A stretch of DNA of 64,000 nt, from the NCBI GenBank assembly GCA_015698045.1, contig BLAL01000266.1:124001-188000 (forward strand), given 5' to 3'. Made by a program: the position numbers and the translations under genes. Position 1 is the stretch's first letter; each line of letters begins with the position of its first letter. This document shows positions 1 to 10,950 of the stretch, one piece after another. The notes below the pieces were generated by a model. That model was given only the letters and a program-made list of their open reading frames with translations. It was not told the DNA's origin and made no database searches. This stretch comes from Rhizophagus clarus (Eukaryota; Glomeromycota; Glomeromycetes; Glomerales; Glomeraceae).

Positions 1-2640
1 TTTGATAGATTTTCTAAGATTCATATAGGATATTTTTGATAAATAGAGATATTTTTATTTTTTAAGATTTCTAAAAGTTTGTATGGAAAGAGTTCATATG
101 GGATATCTGATAAAAAATTTTTTTTATTTTCTGAGTTCGTATGAAAAGAGTTCGTATGGGGATATCTGATAGAAAAATTTTTTTTAAGAGATTTTCTAAG
201 AGTTCATATGGGAAAGGTTTGTTGGATATCTTTGATAGAAAATTTTTTTTAAGAGATTCTCTAAGAGTTCATATGGGAAGAGTTTGTATGGGATATCTGA
301 TAGAAAATTTTTTTGCGAAATTTTCTGAGTTCGTATGGGAAGGATTCGTGTAGGATATCTGATAGGAAATATTTTTTTTGAGAGATTTCCTAAGATTCGT
401 ATAGGATATTTTTGATAAATATATTTTTTTTTTTATTTCTAAAAGTTCATATGGGAAGAGTTCATATGGGATATCTAATAGAAAATTTTTTTTTTAAGAG
501 ATTTTCTAAGAGTTCAGTTCATATGGGATAAATAATAGAAAATTTTTTTTTGAGAGATTTTCTAAGAGTTCGTATGGGAAGGGTTCGTATGGATTCTTTG
601 TTAGAAAATTATTTTTATAGATTTTCTAAGAATTCGTAAAGGAACAGTTCGTATGGGATATTTTGATAAAGATTTTCCAAGTGTTCATATGGAAAAGGTT
701 CATATGGGATGTCTTTGATAGAAAATTTTTTTTAAGATTTTCTAGTGTGGGAAGAGTTCGTATGAGATATCTGGTAAAAAATTTTTTTGTGAAATTTTTT
801 AGGGTTCGTATGGAAAGGATTCGTATGGGATTCTTTGATAGAAAATTTCTTTGAGAGAGATTTTCTAAGAGTCATATGGAAAGGATTCGTATGGGATATC
901 TGATAAAAAATTTTTTTTGAGAGATTTTCTAAGAGTTCATATGGAAAGAGTTCGCATGGGATTCTTTGATAGAAAAGTTGTTTTTTAAGAGATTTTCTAA
1001 GAGTTCATATGGAAAGAGTTCGTATGGGATATCTGATAGAAAAATTTTTCTTAAGAGATTTTCTAAGAGTTCATAAGAAAAGCGTTCATATGGGATTCTT
1101 TGATAGAAAATTTTTTTTTAAAAGATTTTCTAAGAGTTTGTGTGGGAAGAGTTCGTATGGAATATCTGATAGAAAATTTTTTTGAGAGAGATTTTCTTAG
1201 AGTTCGTGTGAGAAGAGTTCGTATGGGATATTTTAATAAAGATTTTCCAAGTGTTCATATAGTAGGGGGTTCGTATGGGATATCTTTGATAGAAAATTTT
1301 TTTTAAGAGATTTTCTAAGAGTTCGTATTAGAAGAGTTCGTATGGGATATCTGATAAAAAAATTTTTCTTAAGAGATTTTCTAAGAGTTCGTATTAGAAG
1401 AGTTCGTATGGGATATCTGATAGAAAATTTTTTTGTGAAATTTTTTAGGGTTCATATGGAAAGGATTCGCATGGGATTCTTTGATAGAAAATTTTTTTGA
1501 GAGAGATTTTTTAAGAGTTCATATGGGAAGGGTTCATATAGGATTCTTTGATAGAAAATTTTTTAAGAGATTTTCTTAGAGTTCGTGTGAGAAGAGTTCG
1601 TATGGGATATTTTAATAAAGATTTTCCAAGTGTTCATATAATAGAGGGTTCGTATGGGATATCTTTGATAGAAAATTTTTTTTAAGAGATTTTCTAAGAG
1701 TTCGTATTAGAAGAGTTCGTATGGGATATCTGATAGAAAAATTTTTCTTAAGAGATTTTCTAAGAGTTCATATGGAAGGGTTCGTATGGGATTCTTTGAT
1801 AGAAAATTTTTTTTAAGAGATTTTCTAAGAGTTCATATTGGAAGAGTTCGTATGGGATGTCTGATAGAAAATTTTTTTGTGAAATTTTTTAGGGTTCATA
1901 TGAAAAGGATTCGCATGGGATTCTTTGATAGAAAATTTTTTTGAGAGAGATTTCTAAAAGTTCATATGGGTAGTGTTCGTATGGGATATCTGATAGGAAA
2001 TTTTTTTTTGAGATTTCCTAAGATTCATATAGGATATTTTTGATAAATAGATTTTTTTTTTATTTCTAAGAGTTTGTATGGGATATCTGATAGAAAAATT
2101 TTTCTTAAGAGATTTTCTAAGAGTTCATATGGAAAGGGTTCGTATGGGATTCTTTGATAGAAAATTTTTTTTAAGAGATTTTCTAAGAATTCGTATTGGA
2201 AGAGTTCGTATGGGATATCTGATAGAAAAATTTTCTTAAGAGATTTTCTAAGAGTTCATATGGAAGGGTTCGTATGGAATTCTTTGATAGAAAATTTTCT
2301 TAAGAGATTTTCTAAGAGTTCATATGGAAAGGGTTCGTATGGGATTCTTTGATAGAAAATTTTTTAAGAGATTTTCTTAGAGTTCGTGTAGGAAGAATTC
2401 ATATGGGATATTTTAATAAAGATTTTCCAGTTGTTCATATAGTAGGGGGGTTCATATGGGATATCTTTGATAGAAAATTTTTTTTAAGAGATTTTCTAAG
2501 AATTCATATTGGAAGAGTTCGTATGGGATATCTGATAGGAAATTTTTTTATGAGATTTCCTAAGATTCGTATAGGATATTTTTGATAAATAGATTTTTTT
2601 TTTGAGGTTTCCTAAGAATTTGTATGAAATATTTTTAATA
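1..2640. repeat. Large degenerate tandem repeat array (about 63-70 bp unit)
   Basis: Several dozen imperfect copies of a unit built from the words GAGAGATTTTCTAAGAGTT, CATATGGGAAGAGTTCGTAT and GGGATATCTGATAGAAAATT follow each other head to tail. The array enters from the left edge, so its full length is unknown. There is higher-order structure: a variant block containing AATAAAGATTTTCCAAGTGT recurs near 1227, 1605 and 2415, and a block with TTTTTGATAAATAGA recurs near 36, 400, 2030 and 2580. Short open frames in the array (for example 141-353, 1100-1306, 2349-2585) are by-products of the repeat and encode repeated Arg/Met/Phe-rich peptides. No gene is called. Confidence 0.95.
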
Positions 2641-3365
2641 GAGGATTTTTTTAGATTTCATAACATTTTAAAAAAACAATACACTTTTTATTAAATTTAT
2701 TTTAAATAAGTTAATATTATTAAAAAAATTAGGTATCCAAAAGTCCAAGGCAAATTATAATATATGATTATATGAGATGAAAAATTACAACTAATGATAG
2801 TAGGTTTTCAATTTATCTATTATTAATCAATCAAAATTCGGTCTGATCTTTATGCACGTGACCTGATCTTAACATGCATATAAATAACCAAACGCGACTC
2901 TGTTTATTTTTCAAAAATCATACATTCTTTCTTTTCTGTTTTCTTCTTACTCTCATTACATTTTACAGGTATATTAATTATTGTATTTTTGTCATTAAAT
3001 TTATGGTAATGATTACTGACTATATTTTATTTTATAATATTAACTTTACCTTTTTTTAATATTACTAATGTTATTCATTTTTTTTATATTTTACTAACAT
3101 CATCACGTATTTTTCTTTTTTTTTTTTTATAAATTTTATCAAACTCTTCATAATACTAACTTTTTGTATTTGTATATTTTATTATAATTATTACTAACTT
3201 TATATATTTATGCTTTACTATTTATTTATCAAATATTACTAACTTTATTAGTCATATACTAACATATTATTATAATAAATGTTTTTATTTTAAATACTTA
3301 TCTGTTATTAATATAAATAAAGATACTATGTGTTTTATTATGTGCTATAATAAATTTTATTATTC
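2641..3365. other. AT-rich intergenic DNA, no gene seen
   Basis: Low-complexity AT-rich sequence with scattered TACTAAC-like words. The only open frame of any length (2874-3059) is Phe/Ile/Tyr-rich, has no recognisable motif and looks like composition noise. Confidence 0.7.
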
Positions 3366-3369
3366 ATTA

Positions 3370-3760
3370 TATGATTCTACAAAAATTGGTCATTCGACCA
3401 TCAATTGATCATAATTAACCATAATTTAACCATATAATTTGACCACATAAATTGACCATAAATTGACCATAAATTGACCATAATTCGACCATAATTTAAC
3501 CTTAATTCAACCATAATTTGATCATAATTTGACCTTAATTTGACCTTAATTTGACCTCCTTAATTTGACCATAATTTGACTATAATTTGACCATAATTTA
3601 ACCATAATTTAACCATAATTTGACCATAATTTGACCTTAATTTAACCATATTTTGACCATATTTTGACCATATTTTGACCATTAATCGACTATAAATTGA
3701 CCATCAGTTAACCATCAATCGACCATCAGTTGATCATCAGTTGACCATCAATCGGCCTGC
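3370..3760. repeat. Short tandem repeat, 11-12 bp unit (ATAATTTGACC)
   Basis: About thirty imperfect copies of ATAATTTGACC / ATAAATTGACC / ATCAATTGACC run head to tail. The variants change gradually along the block, with TTTGACC types in the middle and ATCAGTTGACC types at the right end. From about 3750 to 3890 the words blend into a mixed stretch with ATTGATAAC/GGTCAATTG-like elements on both strands. Confidence 0.9.
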
Positions 3761-3989
3761 CCGATTGATAACGGATTTTGGCAGAAATTGGCTATCAATT
3801 GGCCACCTGATTGAATACATATTGAATCAATCAGTTATCAATAAGATATCTGATTGATAGCTGATTGGTGACTGATTTGCCACCATTTGACCTGTGTAAA
3901 AAAAAAGAATTTATTTTTTTTATAAGTAGAAGGTATATATGCATAAAATGGATTAGTAAAAAGCTGCTATAATATTGATATTACAAAAA

Positions 3990-4925
3990 AAAAAATAATT
4001 AAGAAAATGGTTTGAATATGAAAAGAGATTTTTAAAAGAATTAGAAATTTTAAAGAAAAAGAATAAGAATGAGAAGAAGAATAGAATGAAACTAAGAGAA
4101 ATGTTATATAATGGAATAAAGAAATATCTAATAGATAATGTTATTACAAGAAAAGCATTAAGAACAAGAACACAGAAAGCAATAAATATATATGAGTTTT
4201 TTAAAGAAATAGGAGAAGACAAAATAAAAAATTTAAGAATAGTAGAATAGTGAAATTGTATGAATAGAAAATAAATTATTTAGTTAAACAATTTGAAAAA
4301 GATGGAAATAATTAAAAAAAAAAAAAAACAAAAGAATAATGAGAAATAATGAGAAAAAGATGTAAAAGAAAGATTATATAGAATATTAATAAAGACTGAA
4401 ACATCATAAAACTAGTCCTATGAATAATAAATATATAAAAGAAATGTTCAAAAAAATTCTTTTAAAATTTTTCAGAATTTTAAATAAAAAATGAATCCAT
4501 AAAAATGGAATGGTATCATATATGGGAAGGAAAAAGAAGAAAACATATTAAAGATCTTCATGAGGATGGAAAAGAAAATAAAGATAATGAAGCATGTCAC
4601 ATTTATCACAAAATAAAAGAATTTGAAATATCACAGAAAGTAAAGACATTTTTGAAAATACTAACAAAGGTAGAAAAAAGCATAATAAGATATAATAAGA
4701 AAATTATAAGAATAGTAAGAGAAATGATAGGAAATTGGAAAGAATACAGAGCAATCATAAATCAATAGTTTATAAATAAAAAAGCAGAACTAAGAATGAT
4801 AAGATACAGAGAATGTCCTAAATACAAAGAAAAGACTCTAGTAGAAATGATTAAAACAATATTGGATGAATGTGTAGTTGACAAAAACATAAATGCAAAA
4901 GAAATATCTAACCATAAAGGTTTGA
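3990..4925 (+). pseudogene. Decayed coding relic, possibly of a dispersed lineage-specific family
   Basis: The plus strand shows consecutive lysine-rich coding-like stretches interrupted by stops. One at about 4040-4250 contains the peptide TRKALRTRTQKAINIYEFF and ends at a TAG near 4250. One at 4505-4768 is an open 87-residue frame. One at about 4770-4925 reads on in similar style after a stop. The Arg/Thr-Gln-Lys-Ala-x-x-Ile-Tyr pattern is reminiscent of large repeated protein families in Rhizophagus, but that is recollection, not a search result. No intact gene can be built. It could also be AT-rich noise with fortuitous open frames. Confidence 0.35.
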
Positions 4926-4979
4926 CTGGTACCCAACCATAATTGCCTAAAGGTTTACAATAATGGAGACTGAACACTA

Positions 4980-5750
4980 TCTCTTAGATCGCTTTCTGTT
5001 TGGTAGTTCTCAGCTAGCTGGAGCTTTTCTGAACAAAAACAACATGAAAAGTTTTAGGCTTCAATCACGAATATTCCTGAAAATATGATGATTGAATCAC
5101 TATTTCCTAATGGCTGCTCAAGCTAATTTTAATAGAAAGCAATTTACAATCTTTTAAATTATTAAAGAACAAGACAAATCACAGCTTCTTATTGGTTACT
5201 TCTCAACTTGGGATGCGTTTGCCTGAATAATCACTATGAAGCAGAAGTAGAATAATGTAGAATTATCATAGTATCACCATTCTATACCATTCTTTTATTC
5301 CTCACATCGCTCACCTAAGGTATTTACCAAGGGCCAAAATATACTATTGACAAGAAAGCCAATTATTTCAAATTTGGATCTGGAATTAATCACACACCTC
5401 TTGAGTTATGCAACACTTATAATCACAGAAAAAAAGATGATAACTCCTTGTTAAAATGCGCGTCTTCATAGAAGTCCTTGGGATAATTCAGTACTTCCTA
5501 CAGAAATGTGAATAACGGATTACACATGTCCAGCAAGTTGCAATTAGAAAAGGTTAATAAGGTGAAAATAAAGCAGCTGTTGGAGCAGTTAATTAGTTTA
5601 TACTGTTAACACGCTAGAAATAGAAAGTTAGGCATATATAGGAATAGGCTTTCTAATTATTTTATTGCTATAGAGCAGTACATCTTTTATAATTTTTCTT
5701 TTTGTTTTATCATTTTCCTTACGCTTTTAATTTTACCTAATGTTTCAGAC
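4980..5750. other. Unassigned intergenic stretch of more balanced composition
   Basis: This stretch is less AT-biased than its surroundings (for example around 4985-5100 and 5280-5560), which could mean an old transposon remnant, but no open frame, terminal repeat or RNA fold was recognised. Confidence 0.4.
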
Positions 5751-5752
5751 TA

Positions 5753-6170
5753 TACATGAAGTTGAAATTAAAATCCAAAAGTCAAAATATTTTGACTTGG
5801 GAAGGTCAAAAGTTAAAATTAAAGTCAAAATAGCCAAAATTACGTCATAGTCATATGATTTTTATAATTATAATTTAATACCAAATTTTAAATGTGAATA
5901 ACTCTGTCAATATTGATGCTACAGATATGCAATACATATCATTGGAATCCTCTCGATAAGCTGAATCCAACCGTATAAAGATCATAAAAATCAGATCACT
6001 AGATGCAGAGATCTTTAACTTTGAAGTTTAATATTATTGTTTACTATAAAAATCACATGACTATGACAGTACTATGATGTAATTTGACTTTTGAAGGGGG
6101 TCCAGGTCAAAATCATTTCGACTATTTCAACCATTTTGAGGTCAAAATTAACCAATTTTGGTTTCATGTA
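5753..6170. mobile_element. Foldback MITE with TA duplication (copy 1)
   Basis: This is a 418-bp element flanked by TA on both sides (5751-5752 and 6171-6172). It starts TACATGAAGTTGAAATT and its other end, read on the opposite strand, starts TACATGAAACCAAAATT. Further inverted pairs lie inside: GTCATAGTCATATGATTTTT near 5846 pairs with the reverse complement near 6045. The structure, TA target and lack of coding capacity fit a non-autonomous Tc1/mariner-type element. A second, truncated copy in the opposite orientation lies at 46906-47203. Confidence 0.8.
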
Positions 6171-6172
6171 TA

Positions 6173-7276
6173 TTTCAGGCATATGACAAGACAGGTCTTT
6201 TGTGATTCAGAGCATAGTTTTTATGTATTTTAATGATGCAATAGCATCCTAATAAATCATATGCAGCGTTCATTGCCTTTAAAGTTAAAAAAAATAATAA
6301 ATTATATTAAAATAAAATAAGTAATTAATAATAATAAATAATAGCAAATTCTGAATATCACCAATTATAATATTTATATAAATCAGTTTATTTTATTGAC
6401 CTTATTATTAATTAATATGATATATCTAATAAAGACAAAAATAAAAATGCAAATAAAAAGAAAAATAAAATCAAAAGGAACCAAAAGGAAATAAGAAGGA
6501 AAATGAGAATGAAATTGAAAGGAAAAATAAAGAAAAAAATGGAATCGAAGAGATACTGATTGTATCCTATTTGAATATCCTAATTAAAACCTTAATGTCC
6601 TTCTTTTTCACTATTTTTTGATAGCAATTGGGTAGCAGTTTTTTTAAAAATCATATGACTTTCTTAATATTTCTAGTAGGGTGCATTGATAATATACAAA
6701 CCAGTATTTAAATAATAATTGCGTAATAATTTATAAATTATAATGCATGTAAATAAAAAATTCCTTCTGCTCATTACCTATATTAATATCAATAACCTGA
6801 TGAATTTTTTTTTTGTTCAAATAAATCAATATATAGTATTTAGTAAAAATTTACAAGATGATTACAGTATAAATATTCAGATTTCAATATCATGAAAAAT
6901 TTAAATTAATTACAAATATTATTTATTGATTATAAATGAAATCCAAATTAATTTTTCAATACCAATATACTCCACTTGCTAAATCATTTTTTTCTCATCC
7001 ATCTATTTAGCCATTTGGGTTTATATTATTTGTATTAATATATTACAAATACCATTCAAAAACTGTTCTTGTGATATATTAACTACATTAAAATACGAAC
7101 ATAAATGATGAAAAGAAAAAGACACTTCAAAAAAAGATCAATTATGTATCTTGACATTTTAGAATCCTAAATAAATATATTATATTATGCAATATAACAT
7201 TAATTGTTTAATATAAATAAGATTACACTGCAACATCTGATATATTTTATAATGCATTGTAAAATTTATATTCATC
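6173..7276. other. AT-rich intergenic DNA downstream of the WDR24 gene
   Basis: Very AT-rich sequence with A-rich purine stretches (about 6420-6545). It includes the 3' flank of the minus-strand gene that ends at 7277. No coding or RNA feature was recognised. Confidence 0.6.
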
Positions 7277-10200
7277 TTATTCAATTGCAATTGAACAGTT
7301 ATGTCCACATCCAGTTGGGCATTCATTATTTACCAAAAACCATTCTTTCATATGGGCAAGATGTCCACCATGACTGCAACCTTGACACCAAGTATATAAC
7401 CCTTTTACAGTATTATGACTTTAAAAAGAATTTTATTACATTAATTTTGAAAAAAAAAACTCTGAAAAAAAAGTGTTACGAACCATATTGAGCAAGAGTT
7501 TAGCATCTTTCGACATTTTTCACATATCCAATATCCATTTCTAAAGTTTTGCATTGGTCTGAAACAATTATTACATGTTGTATATATTGTTGTGGATTGC
7601 TGTTTTATAATATATTATTATTTGCTTTAAATAGTAAGTTTGTCAATTACTATAATAAATTCAAACCTGATTCATCATTTCAACAGTAGAAATTCTGCAA
7701 GTTGAAATAATATGCGTAGCTGCACACCATAGTTGAAACCTGTGCAATAGCTCTAAAATAGCAATTTATTTGTTAATATCCAACTTAACCATTAATCAAA
7801 ATGACAAAATAACCTCATAAATCTACCAATATAAGAAAAAAGCCATTGTTCTACTCTCTCTTGGCTTATTTTAATCTTATCACCAAGTATTAGTATTAAA
7901 GTAACACACATTTGTACATCACCCTGAAAAATGATGCTTATAAGTCACTCATTATTAAATTGATTTTTTAAGATTATAATCAAAATCTTAACCTGTTCTG
8001 CATAATAATCTAGCAACTGCGTCATGATTGATTCTTTATCCCAATTCTGACATAATGTTGAATTAAACGTTGACTGAACAATATCACTTTTCATTTTAAT
8101 TGTAGTTCGCTGTGGTTGTTGAAATTCCGAATCTTTAATCCGGTCATCTACTTGACCAAATCCATCGTCATCGTCATCATCATATAATGAATCAACATCA
8201 ACTTCATCCTATTTAGAAGAGTTAGATAAGAATAATGTTCAGTTACAAGCAAATATTTAAATAGACTTACAACATCAAGGGGCTCATTATGTTTTATTGA
8301 ATCTGATTCTTTTATCTCATGTGAGGATTTAGATGGATTAGCGGGGGACGAATCATTTAACAAATTATTTGGACTTTCTTTATCTAGAATTTTTATAATC
8401 ATAGACTTGTAAATATCACTTGAATTTAAGCAGTCTAATAAAACTTAAATACCATTATGAGCACTATTATCCACAGGTTCCAAAATTCCATATAAAAGCT
8501 GTATTATTTTCCAAGTTTGTGCAGTTCTAAATCTTTGAACATCCCACGCAATCTTAAAATGAAAGTTACAAGTTAATATATATGTATGAATAGACATTAT
8601 ATGCACACAATAAAATTTACCTTAGCATTATGTTCACATGCAGACCAAATATCGTGACTTGAAATGATGTAATTTTCAGCAAGATACGAAAAAGTTTTGT
8701 GATCGAAAGTGAGAAGAGAGGCGATGCCAGTCTTTTGTTGAAACTGATAAAAAAATTGAATAATTATGCAAGAGTTTTATTTTTAATATTATAAATACTC
8801 TAATGAAATTAAAGAAACCGATGTACTTCATTATGAGTTTCGATAACATTAGGGGATGTTCTCCTTTGTGTAATTCTATTGCCTGAGGGTGGCATCGATC
8901 TAGATCTAAATAATGGTAAACTTGGTTAAACGTTAATGAAATAGATTTGTTCAAAGGTGAAAGATTCTTAATAAAAAGGAAAGAATACTTACTGATCTTC
9001 TGCGATTAAATCAGCAGATTTTTCAATAGAAAACGCAATATTATCGTACACGCTCCATCCAATACTACATTTGCTAAGTAAACTCAATGGACGATACGAA
9101 CAAGCTATGTCTTGTTGTATAAAGAACTTATCCTTCGAACAAGACCATAATACATCCGAATCATGCCATAAAAATCCTAAATTTTAATAGATATGTGAAG
9201 TAAAGCTAATAAATAATTAATTAATTAAATAAACGTTTTGGTACCTGTTGGCACATCTTCATGCTCGTCAAAATAATAACTTGCAATAAAGGGTCTCCTT
9301 AAATTCCAAATAAAAATTCGATTGTCGCTCAATAATGCACATGAAGCAATTTCATTAGGATGATCGGGTCGCCATTGGACGCGAGCTATGCTTGTCATGC
9401 TATGAATCACGTCTCCTGGTCTCCTGCTGTCCGAGTTCATATCCCATATCTACGTAGTTAAGATAAAAAAAAATAAATAAATTTAATAATCAAACGAATA
9501 GAACAATAATCTCTCACATACTTTAATTAATTTGTCACGTCCTCCGCTAGCGATAGTTCTTCCATCAGAATGCCAATCTAAAGCAAGAACAGACCCTAGG
9601 TGTGCATTAAGTTTTCTTTCATGTATCTTTGGCTTTCTTATATCCCATTTCTTTAAATATATAAAATATTCATTAAAAGATGCCTTAATGAATCACAATT
9701 CGTGTATATTTTTTATTCGCTAACCTGAATAGCTCCATTTTCAAATGCAGCGGCAAAATCATTTTGATTTATTGAATTAAATTGAACATCACGAACATTC
9801 TCACATTTGCCTTCAAAAGTAAATTTCGCGGGTTCCTGTTCTCTTAGATCCTGATAATGAAAACTTGTATTTATAAGCGACTCAAGAACAAAAAGTCTCT
9901 TTGTTACACTGATAAATCACTTACCCACAACTTCATCGTACAATCTTGCGATGCACTTAAAAGTATTGATCCATTTGTAGGATTAAAACATATTCTATTC
10001 ACAGCACGTGAATGTTCATCTATTTTTCGATCTAGTGAAGACTAGGAATAAATACATAATTAAATATAATAAAATATTTTTATAAACTTACTTACCTATT
10101 CTAGTACGACCATTTCCTACATCCAAAATTGCAATTGATCCATTAGTTGCCGCCGTTGCAATTTTATTTCTTGTGGCTAAAAAGCAACCAGTATAATTAC

Positions 10201-10732
10201 TCTAATCAAGCTAGCTAACGGAATTTGAATTAAAATATATTTCAAACCATTAAGATTAGTAATGATATTAAACTTACAAGTATTTCCCCACTTTACGTCA
10301 TTACTATATTTATTGAGATGTCTATTCTTAAGATTAAATTCTTCAGTAATTTCTCGTTCAGAAACGTTCAAAACTTTAAGAACTATTAAAGAGTAATTGG
10401 GTTAATAAGTATTTATTAACGATGAATATATTTAAAAGAGAAATTTCATTATCACCTTCACGACCTGCTATAACTATGTGATTATGATCTGGAGAAGCTG
10501 ATAAAGCGGTCAATGAACTATTTAGGTTATGTTTTAATACAGAAATGTTCTGTTCTTTTTCCGATAGTTGATTTTCACTAGAACGATTTGTGTTGTTCCA
10601 AACATGGTTTGCTGTTAAAGAAAAAAGGTTTGTTGTTAAATCAGTCTCTGGCGTTTGTCCAAAACTGGGCCAAGAAGGAGGAGTCGAGGGACGCTCAAAA
10701 AGGCGTCCGACCTTTTTTGAACGATCTGACAT
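7277..10732 (-). CDS. WDR24: WDR24 / Rtc1 homologue, WD40-RING subunit of GATOR2 (SEACAT)
   Basis: WDR24 belongs to the GATOR2/SEACAT complex on the lysosome or vacuole surface, which relays amino-acid sufficiency to TORC1. The start is the ATG at 10732, opening MSDRSKKVGRLFERP. Many short introns split the gene. The N-terminal half is a WD40 propeller; blocks on the minus strand include SEREITEEF (10360-10280), ATAATNGSIAILDVG (about 10160), DRKIDEHSRAVNRICFNPT (about 10025-9970), ALDWHSDGRTIASGGRDK (about 9590-9535) and RVQWRPDHPNEIASCALLS (about 9385-9330). The C-terminus is a WDR24-type RING: a Cys-rich stretch near 7545-7490, then VKGLYTWCQGCSHGGHL and CPTGCGHNC before the TAA at 7277-7279. 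The GCSHGGH and CPxGCGH signatures are diagnostic for this family. It lies head to head with the helicase gene, with 218 bp between the two start codons. The exact borders of the middle exons (8100-9000) are less certain. Confidence 0.9.
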
Positions 10733-10950
10733 TGGTTAATTGTACAAGTTAATTAAGAACAGTGTTAAAGATGGTTTGTCATACATATTTTGGTCGTCTC
10801 AATTTAAGTTGGCCACTAAGTTGAACCTGGCACAAATAAAATTTTCCGATTGCTTCCGATTGGCAGATCTAATAATATAACAATTTTTCCGAATCTAGAA
10901 AAAGCTCAGTTCCTTTACACTTCCTTGTAAAAAAAAAAAAAAAAATCGGT
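10733..10950. promoter_or_regulatory. Shared bidirectional promoter region
   Basis: Only 218 bp separate the start codons of the divergent WDR24 and ASCC3/Slh1 genes, so both core promoters must lie here or overlap the neighbour's 5' UTR. An A-run (about 10930-10945) sits directly before the helicase ATG. No specific factor site is claimed. Confidence 0.6.

Noticed and set aside
141..2585. Several 60-78 residue open frames in the left array
   Set aside because: They follow the repeat period, have no independent start context and no domain; products of the satellite.
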